Source: Chryseobacterium sp. CH21
GTDB lineage: Bacteria; Bacteroidota; Bacteroidia; Flavobacteriales; Weeksellaceae
Assembly (NCBI RefSeq): GCF_004119445.1
Contig: NZ_QICI01000029.1
Location: forward strand, 47,895 to 111,894
Reading direction: 5' to 3'
DNA length: 64,000 nucleotides
In this document: one piece after another, positions 57,208 through 64,000 of the stretch
How positions within the stretch are numbered: the first letter of the stretch is position 1
Layout of the letters: each line of letters opens with the position of its first letter
Program-made: the position numbers and the translations under genes
Notes under the pieces: model-generated
What the model saw: the letters and a program-made list of their open reading frames with translations, nothing else
What the model was told of the DNA's origin: nothing
Databases searched by the model: none

Positions 57208-57899
57208 TGAAGCCTTTTACATTTAAACAATTTCAAATTCAACAGTCTAAAAACGTCTTTCGTGTAGGAACAGACGGTGTTTTGCTTGGTGCTTTAGCTG
57301 ATGTTGAGCATGCTACTATTGTTTTAGAGGTAGGAACGGGCACTGGACTGATTTCTTTAATGCTGGCACAAAGAAATGCAAATGCTCATTTTTTAGGACT
57401 GGATATTAATGAGGAGGCTGCTGCAATTACTCAGCTTAATTTTGAAAACTCTCCTTTTCATGCAAGACTGAAAAATAAGCTACAGGATTTTAAAACTTTT
57501 GGGACGGAAGAACGGTTTGATCTTATCGTTTCCAATCCTCCTTACTTTGAAGAATCTGGCTCTGAGAAGGATAAGATTGCCCGTCAGACTGTAGAATTAA
57601 ACTTTATACAGTTGATATCCAAAGCATCACGACTTTTATCCGAAGGTGGTATTTTTTCAGTCATTATTCCTGTAGAGGCAGGAGATGTTTTTGTTTCAAT
57701 TGGAAAAGAAAATGGATTGTTCCTGAAACGCAGAGTGAATATCAAAGGAATTGAAAATTCAAAAACTAAAAGATTAGTTCTGGAATTTTCCTCAAAAGAA
57801 AAAGAAATCGAAGAATCTGATTTTATTATAGAAAAAAGTCCGAGACAATACTCGGACCAATATCTTGAACTCACCAAAGAGTTTCATGTTTTTAAGTAA
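57207..57899 (+). CDS. trmN6: tRNA1(Val) (adenine37-N6)-methyltransferase
   Basis: 230 residues beginning at a GTG (57207) that shares a base with the stop of the kinase gene. The start KPFTFKQFQIQQSKNVFRVG TDGVLLGA is typical of TrmN6/YfiC. SAM motif LEVGTGTGLISLMLAQR and the catalytic NPPY in LIVSNPPYFEESG are present. It methylates A37 of tRNA1(Val). Confidence 0.9.
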   Translation: MKPFTFKQFQIQQSKNVFRVGTDGVLLGALADVEHATIVLEVGTGTGLISLMLAQRNANAHFLGLDINEEAAAITQLNFENSPFHARLKNKLQDFKTFGTEERFDLIVSNPPYFEESGSEKDKIARQTVELNFIQLISKASRLLSEGGIFSVIIPVEAGDVFVSIGKENGLFLKRRVNIKGIENSKTKRLVLEFSSKEKEIEESDFIIEKSPRQYSDQYLELTKEFHVFK

Positions 57900-57945
57900 A
57901 GAAGTTAGAAATTAGATTTTAGAAGTTAGTTATTTCTGACCTTCT
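57899..57945. repeat. Low-complexity TTAGAAATTAGA repeat
   Basis: GAAGTTAGAAATTAGATTTT followed by AGAAGTTAGTT: short tandem copies of TTAGA-type units between trmN6 and the convergent ftsE. It matches one arm of the element at 52443-52536, so it may belong to the same interspersed family. Confidence 0.4.
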
Positions 57946-57958
57946 TATTTTTTTATTC

Positions 57959-58669
57959 TTATTCGAATAACTCAGACGTATCCAAAACAGAAACTTTTCC
58001 GTCTTCACATCTGATGGCTTCACCAGGGAAGTTTTGGATCATATGGTAATCGTGTGTTGCCATTACTACGGCAGCGCCATTTTCAAGGGCAACCTGCTTT
58101 AATAGCGTCATAATTTCGTTGGAAGTTTCAGGGTCAAGGTTTCCTGTAGGCTCATCCGCTAAGATAAGATCCGGGTGGTTAAGAAGGGCTCTTGCAATGG
58201 CAATACGCTGCTGTTCTCCTCCGGAAAGCTCGTGAGGCATTTTGTGCTTTTTGCTCTTCATGTTCACACTTCCCAAAACCTCGTTGATACGGTCTTCCAT
58301 TTTTACTTTATCATTCCATCCTGTTGCTTCAAGAACGAATTTTAAGTTTTTCTCAACGGTTCTGTCTGAAAGTAACTGGAAATCCTGAAATACAATACCT
58401 AGTTTTCTTCTTAGGTTAGGGATGTCAGAAGGCTTTAATTTTGCCAGATCAAATCCTACTACAGCTCCGTGTCCTGATGCTAATGGAATGTGTCCGTAAA
58501 GTGTTTTCAGAAGTGAGCTTTTTCCGGAACCTGTTTTTCCGATAAGATAGCAGAATCTACCTTTTTTAATGTTAAGATTTACATCAGAAAGTACAGTAAA
58601 GTTTTTTTGCGCAATCTTTGCGTTTTGTAAACTTATAATATTGTCTCCGGCGATATTGGTATGTGGCAT
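57959..58669 (-). CDS. ftsE: Cell division ABC transporter ATP-binding protein FtsE
   Basis: 236 residues. Walker [13 protein letters not shown], signature [16 protein letters not shown] and Walker [20 protein letters not shown]. The FtsE-specific context is supported by [20 protein letters not shown] and the ATHDYHMI switch. FtsX is not adjacent in this window. A family member of the MacB/LolD type is the alternative, but the sequence fits FtsE best. Confidence 0.85.
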   Translation of the reverse strand: MPHTNIAGDNIISLQNAKIAQKNFTVLSDVNLNIKKGRFCYLIGKTGSGKSSLLKTLYGHIPLASGHGAVVGFDLAKLKPSDIPNLRRKLGIVFQDFQLLSDRTVEKNLKFVLEATGWNDKVKMEDRINEVLGSVNMKSKKHKMPHELSGGEQQRIAIARALLNHPDLILADEPTGNLDPETSNEIMTLLKQVALENGAAVVMATHDYHMIQNFPGEAIRCEDGKVSVLDTSELFE

Positions 58670-58767
58670 AATTTAATTTTAAAGACTGTTTTGAACAAAA
58701 ATATTTCAACTTTTAAAAATAGAAAAAAGATGTTGATCCAGCCTAAATTTTAGTAAATTTTAACAAC

Positions 58768-58802
58768 AAAAAATGCTTGAAAAATAACTTCTCAAGCATG
58801 AT
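58768..58802 (-). terminator. Rho-independent terminator after rpmH
   Basis: 8-bp stem ATGCTTGA / TCAAGCAT with an 11-base loop and an A-run on + serving as U-tail, 24 bp beyond the rpmH stop. Confidence 0.8.
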
Positions 58803-58823
58803 TTGTATATGATAATAAAAAGA

Positions 58824-58982
58824 TTATCTCTTAGCGCGTGATGCACTTACAGTTAAACTCTTTCTGCCTTTAGCTCTTCTCGCAGCCAAAACTCTTCTTC
58901 CATTTGGCGTAGACATTCTTTCTCTGAAACCGTGTTTGTTTCTCTTTTTTCTTTCTGATGGCTGGAATGTTCTTTTACTCAT
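58824..58982 (-). CDS. rpmH: 50S ribosomal protein L34
   Basis: 52 residues: [39 protein letters not shown] and a final [12 protein letters not shown]. The stretch KRTFQPSxRKRxxxHGFRxRM is diagnostic for L34. The gene has its own terminator. The usual partner rnpA is not next to it here. Confidence 0.97.
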   Translation of the reverse strand: MSKRTFQPSERKKRNKHGFRERMSTPNGRRVLAARRAKGRKSLTVSASRAKR

Positions 58983-59216
58983 TACTATATGTTTAAATCG
59001 TAATTAATCTATTAATTTTCAGGTTGCAAAGATATATAAATTTTTATAAGTTACAAACTTTATATATCTTTTTTTAAAATTAAATGTAATGTTTTTAACC
59101 CGGGCTTTTATAAACCCTCATGACAAAACCATTTTCCGGAGCAAAAATAATATTTAAATGATTTATATAAAAGCTCTATCTTTGAAAACTTTAATTTTAA
59201 CGAAAAAAAACACCGG

Positions 59217-60221
59217 ATGTTTACACCAGAAGAACTTTTAGATATCAATACACTACTTACCCAAGATAGCAAAATAGTTATCCTTACCCATTATAATCCG
59301 GATGGAGATGCTATTGGTTCAAGCTTGGGGTTGAAACATTATCTGAAAGCAAAAGGAATTCATACAGAGGTGATCGTGCCCAATGATTTTCCAAAATTTC
59401 TGAAATGGATGCCGGAGGCTAAAAAAGTTATTATTGCCGAATATAAAAGAAAGTTTGCTTCTGATATGATTGCTGGTGCAGATGTGATTTTTTGTCTGGA
59501 TTTTAATTCTCCGTCAAGAATCGGATTATTGGGAGACTGGTTGGTAAAAGCTCCAGGAAAAAAAATTCTGATTGACCACCACCAACAGCCAGAAAAATTT
59601 GATTTCGTTTATTCAGATACCGTAATCCCTGCCACTTCACAGATGATCTATCATTTTATTGAAGCAATGAATGATGAACAATTGGTGAATCAGGATATGG
59701 CAGAATGCCTTTATACCGGAATAATGACTGATACAGGTGGTTTCCGTTTTCGTTCCACCAGTGCTACTACGCACAGAATTATTGCTAATCTTATTGAGCA
59801 TGGTGCAGATCCTGCCATGATCACATCCAATACATGGGATACCAATACTGTTTCCCGTCTGCATTTGCTCGCTTTGGTTCTGGGAAGAATAGAAGTTGTA
59901 AATGATGGAACAGTAGCAGTTTTAAGCCTTACAAGAAACGAATTGAAAGAGTTTGGCTTCCAGAAAGGAGATACGGAAGGTTTTGTTAATTATGGTTTAA
60001 GTATTGCCGGAGTGAAAATGTCTGCATTTTTCATGGAGGATCTGTATGAAGACTTCGTTAAAATTTCTTTCAGAAGTAAAGATGATGTTGATGTGAATCA
60101 GTTCTCCCGAAAATATTTCAATGGTGGAGGGCACATCAATGCAGCTGGAGGAAAATCTTTAGATACTTTAGCCGGAACTATTACCAATTTTAAAGAGAAA
60201 GTAAAAGAGGAAGGTTTGTAG
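59217..60221 (+). CDS. nrnA: Bifunctional oligoribonuclease/PAP phosphatase NrnA (DHH family)
   Basis: 334 residues. The DHH-family catalytic motifs are HYNPDGDAIGSSLGLKHYL near 25-43, LDFNSPSRIGLLG, IDHHQQPEKFDFVYSD, and a C-terminal DHHA1 domain with RKYFNGGGHINAAGGKS. It degrades nanoRNA and 3'-phosphoadenosine 5'-phosphate. A TATCTTTG -7 box at 59177-59184 is about 32 bp ahead of the ATG. Confidence 0.92.
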   Translation: MFTPEELLDINTLLTQDSKIVILTHYNPDGDAIGSSLGLKHYLKAKGIHTEVIVPNDFPKFLKWMPEAKKVIIAEYKRKFASDMIAGADVIFCLDFNSPSRIGLLGDWLVKAPGKKILIDHHQQPEKFDFVYSDTVIPATSQMIYHFIEAMNDEQLVNQDMAECLYTGIMTDTGGFRFRSTSATTHRIIANLIEHGADPAMITSNTWDTNTVSRLHLLALVLGRIEVVNDGTVAVLSLTRNELKEFGFQKGDTEGFVNYGLSIAGVKMSAFFMEDLYEDFVKISFRSKDDVDVNQFSRKYFNGGGHINAAGGKSLDTLAGTITNFKEKVKEEGL

Positions 60222-60267
60222 GAGCTGAGGAGATGAAAGAACTATAAATTTTCCATATCTCAAATTT

Positions 60268-61074
60268 CTAAACACTTTTACGAAATCCTTTTTCTTCAAG
60301 TTCCTGGCAGGTGTATTCGTAGACCTGCTGAAACATTTCGTCTATATATCTTTTGTTGAAAAGACTGTATTTCGTCATTTTTGGAGGATCTAAGAATATA
60401 TTACAGTATTTCGCTTTTGAATACACGGATTTTGCGATGGCTAGATGGAGGATTCTGTCGAATTCTTTCATCAGGCTCATTTTCTTTAATTCATCAAAAC
60501 TGATTGAGTTGACATGGGAAGCAATAAGGAAGTTGCATTTGTCCATAATAGGTTCAATGGGAAGGTTGTCCAGAACACCACCATCCACATAGATTTTCTC
60601 GCCAATCCTTACCGGAGGAAGAATAAAAGGAACGCTTGATGAAGCCAGCAATGGCCCGAAAAGTTCTCCTTCAGAAAAAAAATCCACAATACCATGGGTC
60701 ATTTCTGTGGCAGCAACATACACAGGGATCTCCAAAATACTGAAATTGTCTTCAGGGAAATAATCTTTGAACAGTTTTAAAATAAAATTGGAGCTGAAAA
60801 TTCCGTTTTTTGATAATTTTAAAGATGATCTTGAGAAAAATGAGGTCTGTCTTACAATTTCCATCATCTCGTCCGGTGTTTTGCCAAAAGAATAAAAAGC
60901 GCCAATGATAGAGCCGGCACTTGTTCCGGAGATAATTTGTGGTTTCAGGTTGTATTCTTCTAAAGCTTTCAGTACAGCAATATGAGCAATCCCACGCATT
61001 CCTCCGCCTGAAAGTGTAAGTCCGATAACCCTGGGTGCCGGTGGTTTCTTTTTTTTGAATGAAAATAAAGCCAT
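60268..61074 (-). CDS. Patatin-like phospholipase
   Basis: 268 residues. The patatin catalytic dyad is visible: the oxyanion-loop GLTLSGGGMRGIAHIAVL (20-37), nucleophile in G50-T-S52-A-G54 (ISGTSAGSII), and Asp164 in the D-G-G motif (IYVDGGVLDN). There is no signal peptide or membrane anchor, so it is probably cytoplasmic or peripheral. Substrate not predictable. Confidence 0.9.
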   Translation of the reverse strand: MALFSFKKKKPPAPRVIGLTLSGGGMRGIAHIAVLKALEEYNLKPQIISGTSAGSIIGAFYSFGKTPDEMMEIVRQTSFFSRSSLKLSKNGIFSSNFILKLFKDYFPEDNFSILEIPVYVAATEMTHGIVDFFSEGELFGPLLASSSVPFILPPVRIGEKIYVDGGVLDNLPIEPIMDKCNFLIASHVNSISFDELKKMSLMKEFDRILHLAIAKSVYSKAKYCNIFLDPPKMTKYSLFNKRYIDEMFQQVYEYTCQELEEKGFRKSV

Positions 61075-61158
61075 TACGAAAATTATCCTCTACTAATATA
61101 CAGGATTTTTTGTTAGATAAGACTCTCATCTATTATGAAAACAATATTAGGCATAGGT

Positions 61159-61746
61159 TTATTTAATCTTATTTCCCAAGTATTTTTCTATTTCACTTTT
61201 GGTCATAAAATGCATTCCTTCGGCAGGTGCAGCATTCAACGTATACCAATAGAAAGAAGAGTCTACCTTAACTTTATCATAAAAATCTAGAAACATTTTG
61301 TGTTCAGGATGGTTTTTAGGTAATTCTGCTGCAACTATTTTGTCTCCACCCCAAGAATGAACACCTATTTTTGCCCCATCAGCAATAATTAGCTTCTTAC
61401 CAGAAACAAACAGGTCAGTTCCACCTGATTCTACAATAGAATTATTTAATAGCTCTGTGTTTAGTCCTTTTTCAGATAGCAATAAACAGGATTTAATATT
61501 CCATTCATCATTTACAGAACCTGGGATTTCCAACATTACAATGGTTTCCAACTGGGGATTTTTATTAAGGGTTTTTACAAATAAATGATAAAATGTTTCA
61601 CCTATTGTGCCATTAATGAATGCCTTTTTACCTTTAACTTCTATTGTAGGAGGTTTAAGTCCATATTTTTTAATAGTTCTTAGTTCTCCGCAACTATTTA
61701 GACAGATAATTAATATTAAAGCCCAAAAATGTACTCTCTGTTTCAT
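61159..61746 (-). CDS. Lipoprotein of the COG3904 (ClpP/crotonase-fold) type
   Basis: 195 residues. Lipoprotein signal MKQRVHFWALILIICLNSC (Cys19). The body resembles the COG3904 periplasmic family: VKGKKAFINGTIGETFYHLF, IVMLEIPGSVNDEWNIKSCL, VSGKKLIIADGAKIGVHSWG and a late KMFLDFYDKVKVDSSFYWY. The SGGTDLFVSGKK and GVHSW segments match the position of ClpP-like active-site loops, but a Ser/His/Asp triad cannot be confirmed. Immediately upstream is the structured element at 61757-62060. Confidence 0.6.
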   Translation of the reverse strand: MKQRVHFWALILIICLNSCGELRTIKKYGLKPPTIEVKGKKAFINGTIGETFYHLFVKTLNKNPQLETIVMLEIPGSVNDEWNIKSCLLLSEKGLNTELLNNSIVESGGTDLFVSGKKLIIADGAKIGVHSWGGDKIVAAELPKNHPEHKMFLDFYDKVKVDSSFYWYTLNAAPAEGMHFMTKSEIEKYLGNKIK

Positions 61747-61756
61747 ATTATTTTTA

Positions 61757-62060
61757 CTTATACTTATCGTTTCGCCAGTAAGCGAAGTTACCGACCCAAG
61801 TGAGATGAGTTCTCTCTGCCGAAGATAATGTTTCTTCGTAAAACGACAACTTTTGGCTACGAAAAACTCGGTAATTCTGATTACCGGCTGTTGAACTAAA
61901 CCTCCGGTAGCTCCCGAGCGTATATTTTAATTTCTTTGTAAAACTACTAACAAAAAAGAGAATGGCCTGTTGTCTTAAGATATTCTCTAAAAAATTTATG
62001 ATAAACCCATAACAGTAGAAAAAGCTACCGAACTTCCGTTCAACAAGGTTTTCATTGTTG
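61757..62060. other. Strongly structured intergenic element with an apparent ORF remnant
   Basis: Higher G+C than its surroundings and packed with hairpins: TTCGC/GCGAA (61771-61786), TTCGT/ACGAA (61835-61863), a 7-bp CGGTAAT-TCTG-ATTACCG (61869-61886), CTCCGG/CCCGAG (61902-61918) and AGAGAAT/ATTCTCT (61957-61988). CGGTAGCT (61905-61912) recurs inverted at 62023-62030. The minus strand has an open frame without a start codon from about 61950 to the stop at 61754, with protein-like segments LGSYRRFSSTAGNQNYRVFR and AERTHLTWVGNFAYWRNDKY. This could be a gene remnant, a non-autonomous repeat or a structured RNA. Confidence 0.45.
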
Positions 62061-62075
62061 GCTTTTCAAGTCCAG

Positions 62076-62858
62076 CTATAGAACCAAGTTTTTAGGAAGG
62101 TTGTGAAGAAGTTCCGTATTGATGATTTCAGCACAGATGCCAGGTTTTTCCCAATGGCCATTGTGTCCACAGTCCAGAATATAAGATTTGATATTTGTTC
62201 TGTCCGGAAGATGTTTAATCATTATATCCGTTTTTACAGCATTATCATGTTTACCTGCCAATACCAGGATTTTTGCCTCCAGATTTTCGAGAACATGTTT
62301 TTTATCGGTTCTTTCTACCATTCCTTTTACGCAGGCTAGTGCCCCCAGATTGTTGGTAGAAAGAGCGGTCTCGAGAGCCATCTCTATTTTGCCTTCCAGA
62401 ATATCCCTTTCATTCGGATTGAATAAATTGGGAACTCCGGCTCTTGCATAATGGGCAAAAGCGTCTTTTATAATTCTGTAACTTTTGATACGCTGCTGTT
62501 TTTTTTCTTCGTCATCCGGAAAGTAAGTGGAGAAAAATAAAGTCAGACTTTTTAAAGAATCTGGATATTTTTCAGCAAAAGCAAGCGAAGTATATCCTCC
62601 CATTGAATGTCCCAGAAGGTGAATTTTTTCTAAATGCTGATGATCTAAAACTTTCTTTACTTCCTCAGCCATAAGTTCCATGGTGTGTACCTCTGCAAGA
62701 ATTTCAGACTGCCCATGACCGGGAAGATCAATTTTGAGCAATGAAAAATCTTTAGAAAGGTGATGTTCCATATCGCTCCAGATGGATAGATTTTCCATAA
62801 ACCCGTGAAGGAGTACCAAAGTTTCTTTTCCGTTTCCTTTTCTTTCAAAGTTCAGCAT
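62076..62858 (-). CDS. Alpha/beta hydrolase
   Basis: 260 residues. Oxyanion loop LVLLHGFMENLSIW (15-28), nucleophile elbow G83-H-S85-M-G-G88 (LLGHSMGGYTSL), acid in KILVLAGKHDNAVK and a late histidine in DCGHNGHWEKPG. Short cap domain. Cytoplasmic; the subfamily resembles carboxylesterase/hydrolase of the YbfF or MhpC type, but the substrate is unknown. Confidence 0.85.
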   Translation of the reverse strand: MLNFERKGNGKETLVLLHGFMENLSIWSDMEHHLSKDFSLLKIDLPGHGQSEILAEVHTMELMAEEVKKVLDHQHLEKIHLLGHSMGGYTSLAFAEKYPDSLKSLTLFFSTYFPDDEEKKQQRIKSYRIIKDAFAHYARAGVPNLFNPNERDILEGKIEMALETALSTNNLGALACVKGMVERTDKKHVLENLEAKILVLAGKHDNAVKTDIMIKHLPDRTNIKSYILDCGHNGHWEKPGICAEIINTELLHNLPKNLVL

Positions 62859-62937
62859 GATTCCAAAATTATAGAAGGTTAAAAATAATGCAGGCAGCTA
62901 CGCGCTGCAAATCTGTTTCTCCTTTCAAATGTAAACA

Positions 62938-62967
62938 AAAAAGAGCATTTTTAAAATGCTCTTTGCC
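62938..62967 (-). terminator. Rho-independent terminator after exbD
   Basis: 12-bp perfect stem AAAGAGCATTTT / AAAATGCTCTTT with a 1-base apex, between the minus-strand exbD and the hydrolase gene. Confidence 0.85.
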
Positions 62968-62969
62968 TT

Positions 62970-63497
62970 TTATTGAGTTAATTCCTTGTAAATCTTTGTT
63001 TCCCAAGGCTTGATATCAGTTACTCCATATCTTTCCTTTTTAGAAATAGCAAGGTTGTCCAGCATGTCTACAAAATTCTTGTAATTGGCATCGTCCGTTG
63101 GTTTTACAATAACTGTGAATTTTTCCTGATCCGGAGCTTTTTGATAAGCATCAGCAATGATTTTTGAAATTTTTATTCCACTGAAATCTGTTTCTTTAAG
63201 ATTTCCTGTATTCAAATCTTTTGCATTGCTCTGATGATAAAATACACGGTTTTCTTTTCCTAAGATAAAGGTAATCTGGTTTTGATCTCCAATTACATTA
63301 TCAGTTGGGAGAGGGTTGGGATTATGGTCTTTTGCCGGTAGTCCCAGATCCATTACATTTGGTTTGGTAAAATTAGTGGTGAACATAAAGAATGTGATGA
63401 GTAAGAATCCCAGATCTACCATTGGAGTCATGTCTACTCTGATCATTTTTTTCTTTTGTCTGCCACCTTGTTTCTCTTGTGCGATTACTTCTGCCAT
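62970..63497 (-). CDS. exbD: ExbD/TolR-family biopolymer transport protein
   Basis: 175 residues. Cytoplasmic N-terminus (QGGRQKKKMIRVDMTPMVD), one membrane segment (LGFLLITFFMFTTNFTKPN) with the conserved Asp28-type residue in TPMVDLGFLL, then a periplasmic domain. It energises TonB-dependent receptors at the inner membrane together with ExbB and TonB; neither is in the window, and the gene is followed by its own terminator. Genes of this type often occur in groups; upstream, 63498-63771 holds no ORF that I can support. Confidence 0.9.
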   Translation of the reverse strand: MAEVIAQEKQGGRQKKKMIRVDMTPMVDLGFLLITFFMFTTNFTKPNVMDLGLPAKDHNPNPLPTDNVIGDQNQITFILGKENRVFYHQSNAKDLNTGNLKETDFSGIKISKIIADAYQKAPDQEKFTVIVKPTDDANYKNFVDMLDNLAISKKERYGVTDIKPWETKIYKELTQ

Positions 63498-63724
63498 GAT
63501 TAAAAATTTTTAAATGTTAAACGGTGTTTGTTGAAAAATTCTTACAAAACACATGCCTTGTTTGTTGAATAATCAATAGATTCATGAATTTATTGATTGT
63601 TTTTGTGAAAAATATTTAAAAATTCCACTCTTTCTTAACCTCTCTTTAAAAATGAAACACCATGACCTTCTTGGATTCGTGATTTTTGAATTTCAGAATA
63701 ATTTTTGTCTAAAGATTTAAATAA

Positions 63725-63754
63725 AAAAACTCACACAGTAAAGCGTGAGTTTTC
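63725..63754 (-). terminator. Rho-independent terminator at the window edge
   Basis: 9-bp stem AAAACTCAC / GTGAGTTTT with an A-run on +, just past the stop of the partial minus-strand gene that begins at 63772. Confidence 0.7.
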
Positions 63755-63771
63755 AATGATATGTCAATAAA

Positions 63772-64000
63772 TTATTTATTCTTCTTGTAGAAATTAACAC
63801 CACATTCAAGGAATTTTTTGAAATCCTCTTTTGGCATATATCCTGAAACAGGAGTATTGATGACTTTTCCGTCCGGAGTTATTAAAACATAGTGAGGTTG
63901 AGAGTTATTGTTAAAGTTAACCTGTTGGAATAAACTCCATCTGTCACCAATTGTTTTTACTTTTTTGATCTGTCCTTCACCAAGGTCTATTTTGGTTTTC
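63772..64000 (-). CDS. Thioredoxin-fold C-terminus of a DsbD-like protein (partial)
   Basis: Only the last 76 residues or so lie in the window, ending YKKNK at a TAA (63772-63774). The segment QVNFNNNSQPHYVLITPDGK, followed by VSGYMPKEDFKKFLECGVNF, matches the C-terminal thioredoxin-like part of Bacteroidota DsbD/thiol-disulfide interchange proteins. The start is beyond the right edge, so the membrane core cannot be seen. A general thioredoxin-family protein is the alternative. Confidence 0.6.
   Translation of the reverse strand, partial: KTKIDLGEGQIKKVKTIGDRWSLFQQVNFNNNSQPHYVLITPDGKVINTPVSGYMPKEDFKKFLECGVNFYKKNK

Noticed and set aside
1..64000. tRNA, rRNA, riboswitch or insertion-sequence genes
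   Set aside because: I found no cloverleaf with GTTCGAnTC-type arm, no rRNA stretch, no known riboswitch core and no transposase frame; a covariance-model search would settle small RNAs.

Overview
The window reads as chromosomal DNA of a flavobacterium close to Chryseobacterium (Weeksellaceae, Bacteroidota). Evidence: low G+C; the Bacteroidota -7 promoter box TAnnTTTG in front of many genes; type IX secretion (T9SS type B) C-terminal domains; surface-lipoprotein style signal peptides; DUF3667 and DUF6759-like proteins; a GG-leader bacteriocin-like peptide of the kind common in Chryseobacterium; and housekeeping orders such as DUF177-rpmF-accB-accC. No tRNA, rRNA, IS element or CRISPR array was recognised.

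Layout. 0-10 kb: mixed metabolic and envelope genes (serine hydrolase, PP-loop ATPase, fused isobutyryl-CoA mutase IcmF, outer-membrane proteins, DUF3667 protein). 10.4-12.3 kb: rplM-rpsI-rpsB on the + strand. 12.3-29.5 kb: a minus-strand block with a bacteriocin-like peptide, DUF6759-like secreted proteins, trmB and four tandem giant T9SS adhesin-like proteins. 29.6-34 kb: tsf (opposite strand to rpsB), another DUF6759-like protein, accA and gltX. 34.4-49.5 kb: the accessory heart of the window. Three MACPF (perforin-like) lipoproteins are interleaved with a glycosidase-like lipoprotein and two sets of glycosyltransferase genes. The minus-strand glycan operon is headed by rocD. 51-64 kb: housekeeping genes (accC, accB, rpmF, DUF177, pdxA, ribE, a histidine kinase, trmN6, ftsE, rpmH, nrnA, patatin, hydrolase, exbD and the 3' end of a dsbD-like gene).

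How it fits together. The MACPF lipoproteins are candidate contact-dependent or secreted pore-forming antibacterial toxins. The adjoining glycosyltransferases probably build the surface glycan (LPS/LOS or capsule). The arrangement resembles the Bacteroides BSAP loci, where an LPS-targeting MACPF toxin travels with glycosyltransferases that change the producer's own LPS. The four T9SS proteins probably sit on or leave the outer surface.

Sequence quality. At least eleven single-base frameshifts, almost all in A/T homopolymers, break otherwise normal genes (membrane protein at the left edge, trmB, a DUF6759-like gene, three of the four T9SS giants, two glycosyltransferases, a deacetylase twice, a histidine kinase). 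The pattern looks like homopolymer-length errors in the assembly rather than decay. I annotate the reconstructed full genes and mark the breakpoints.
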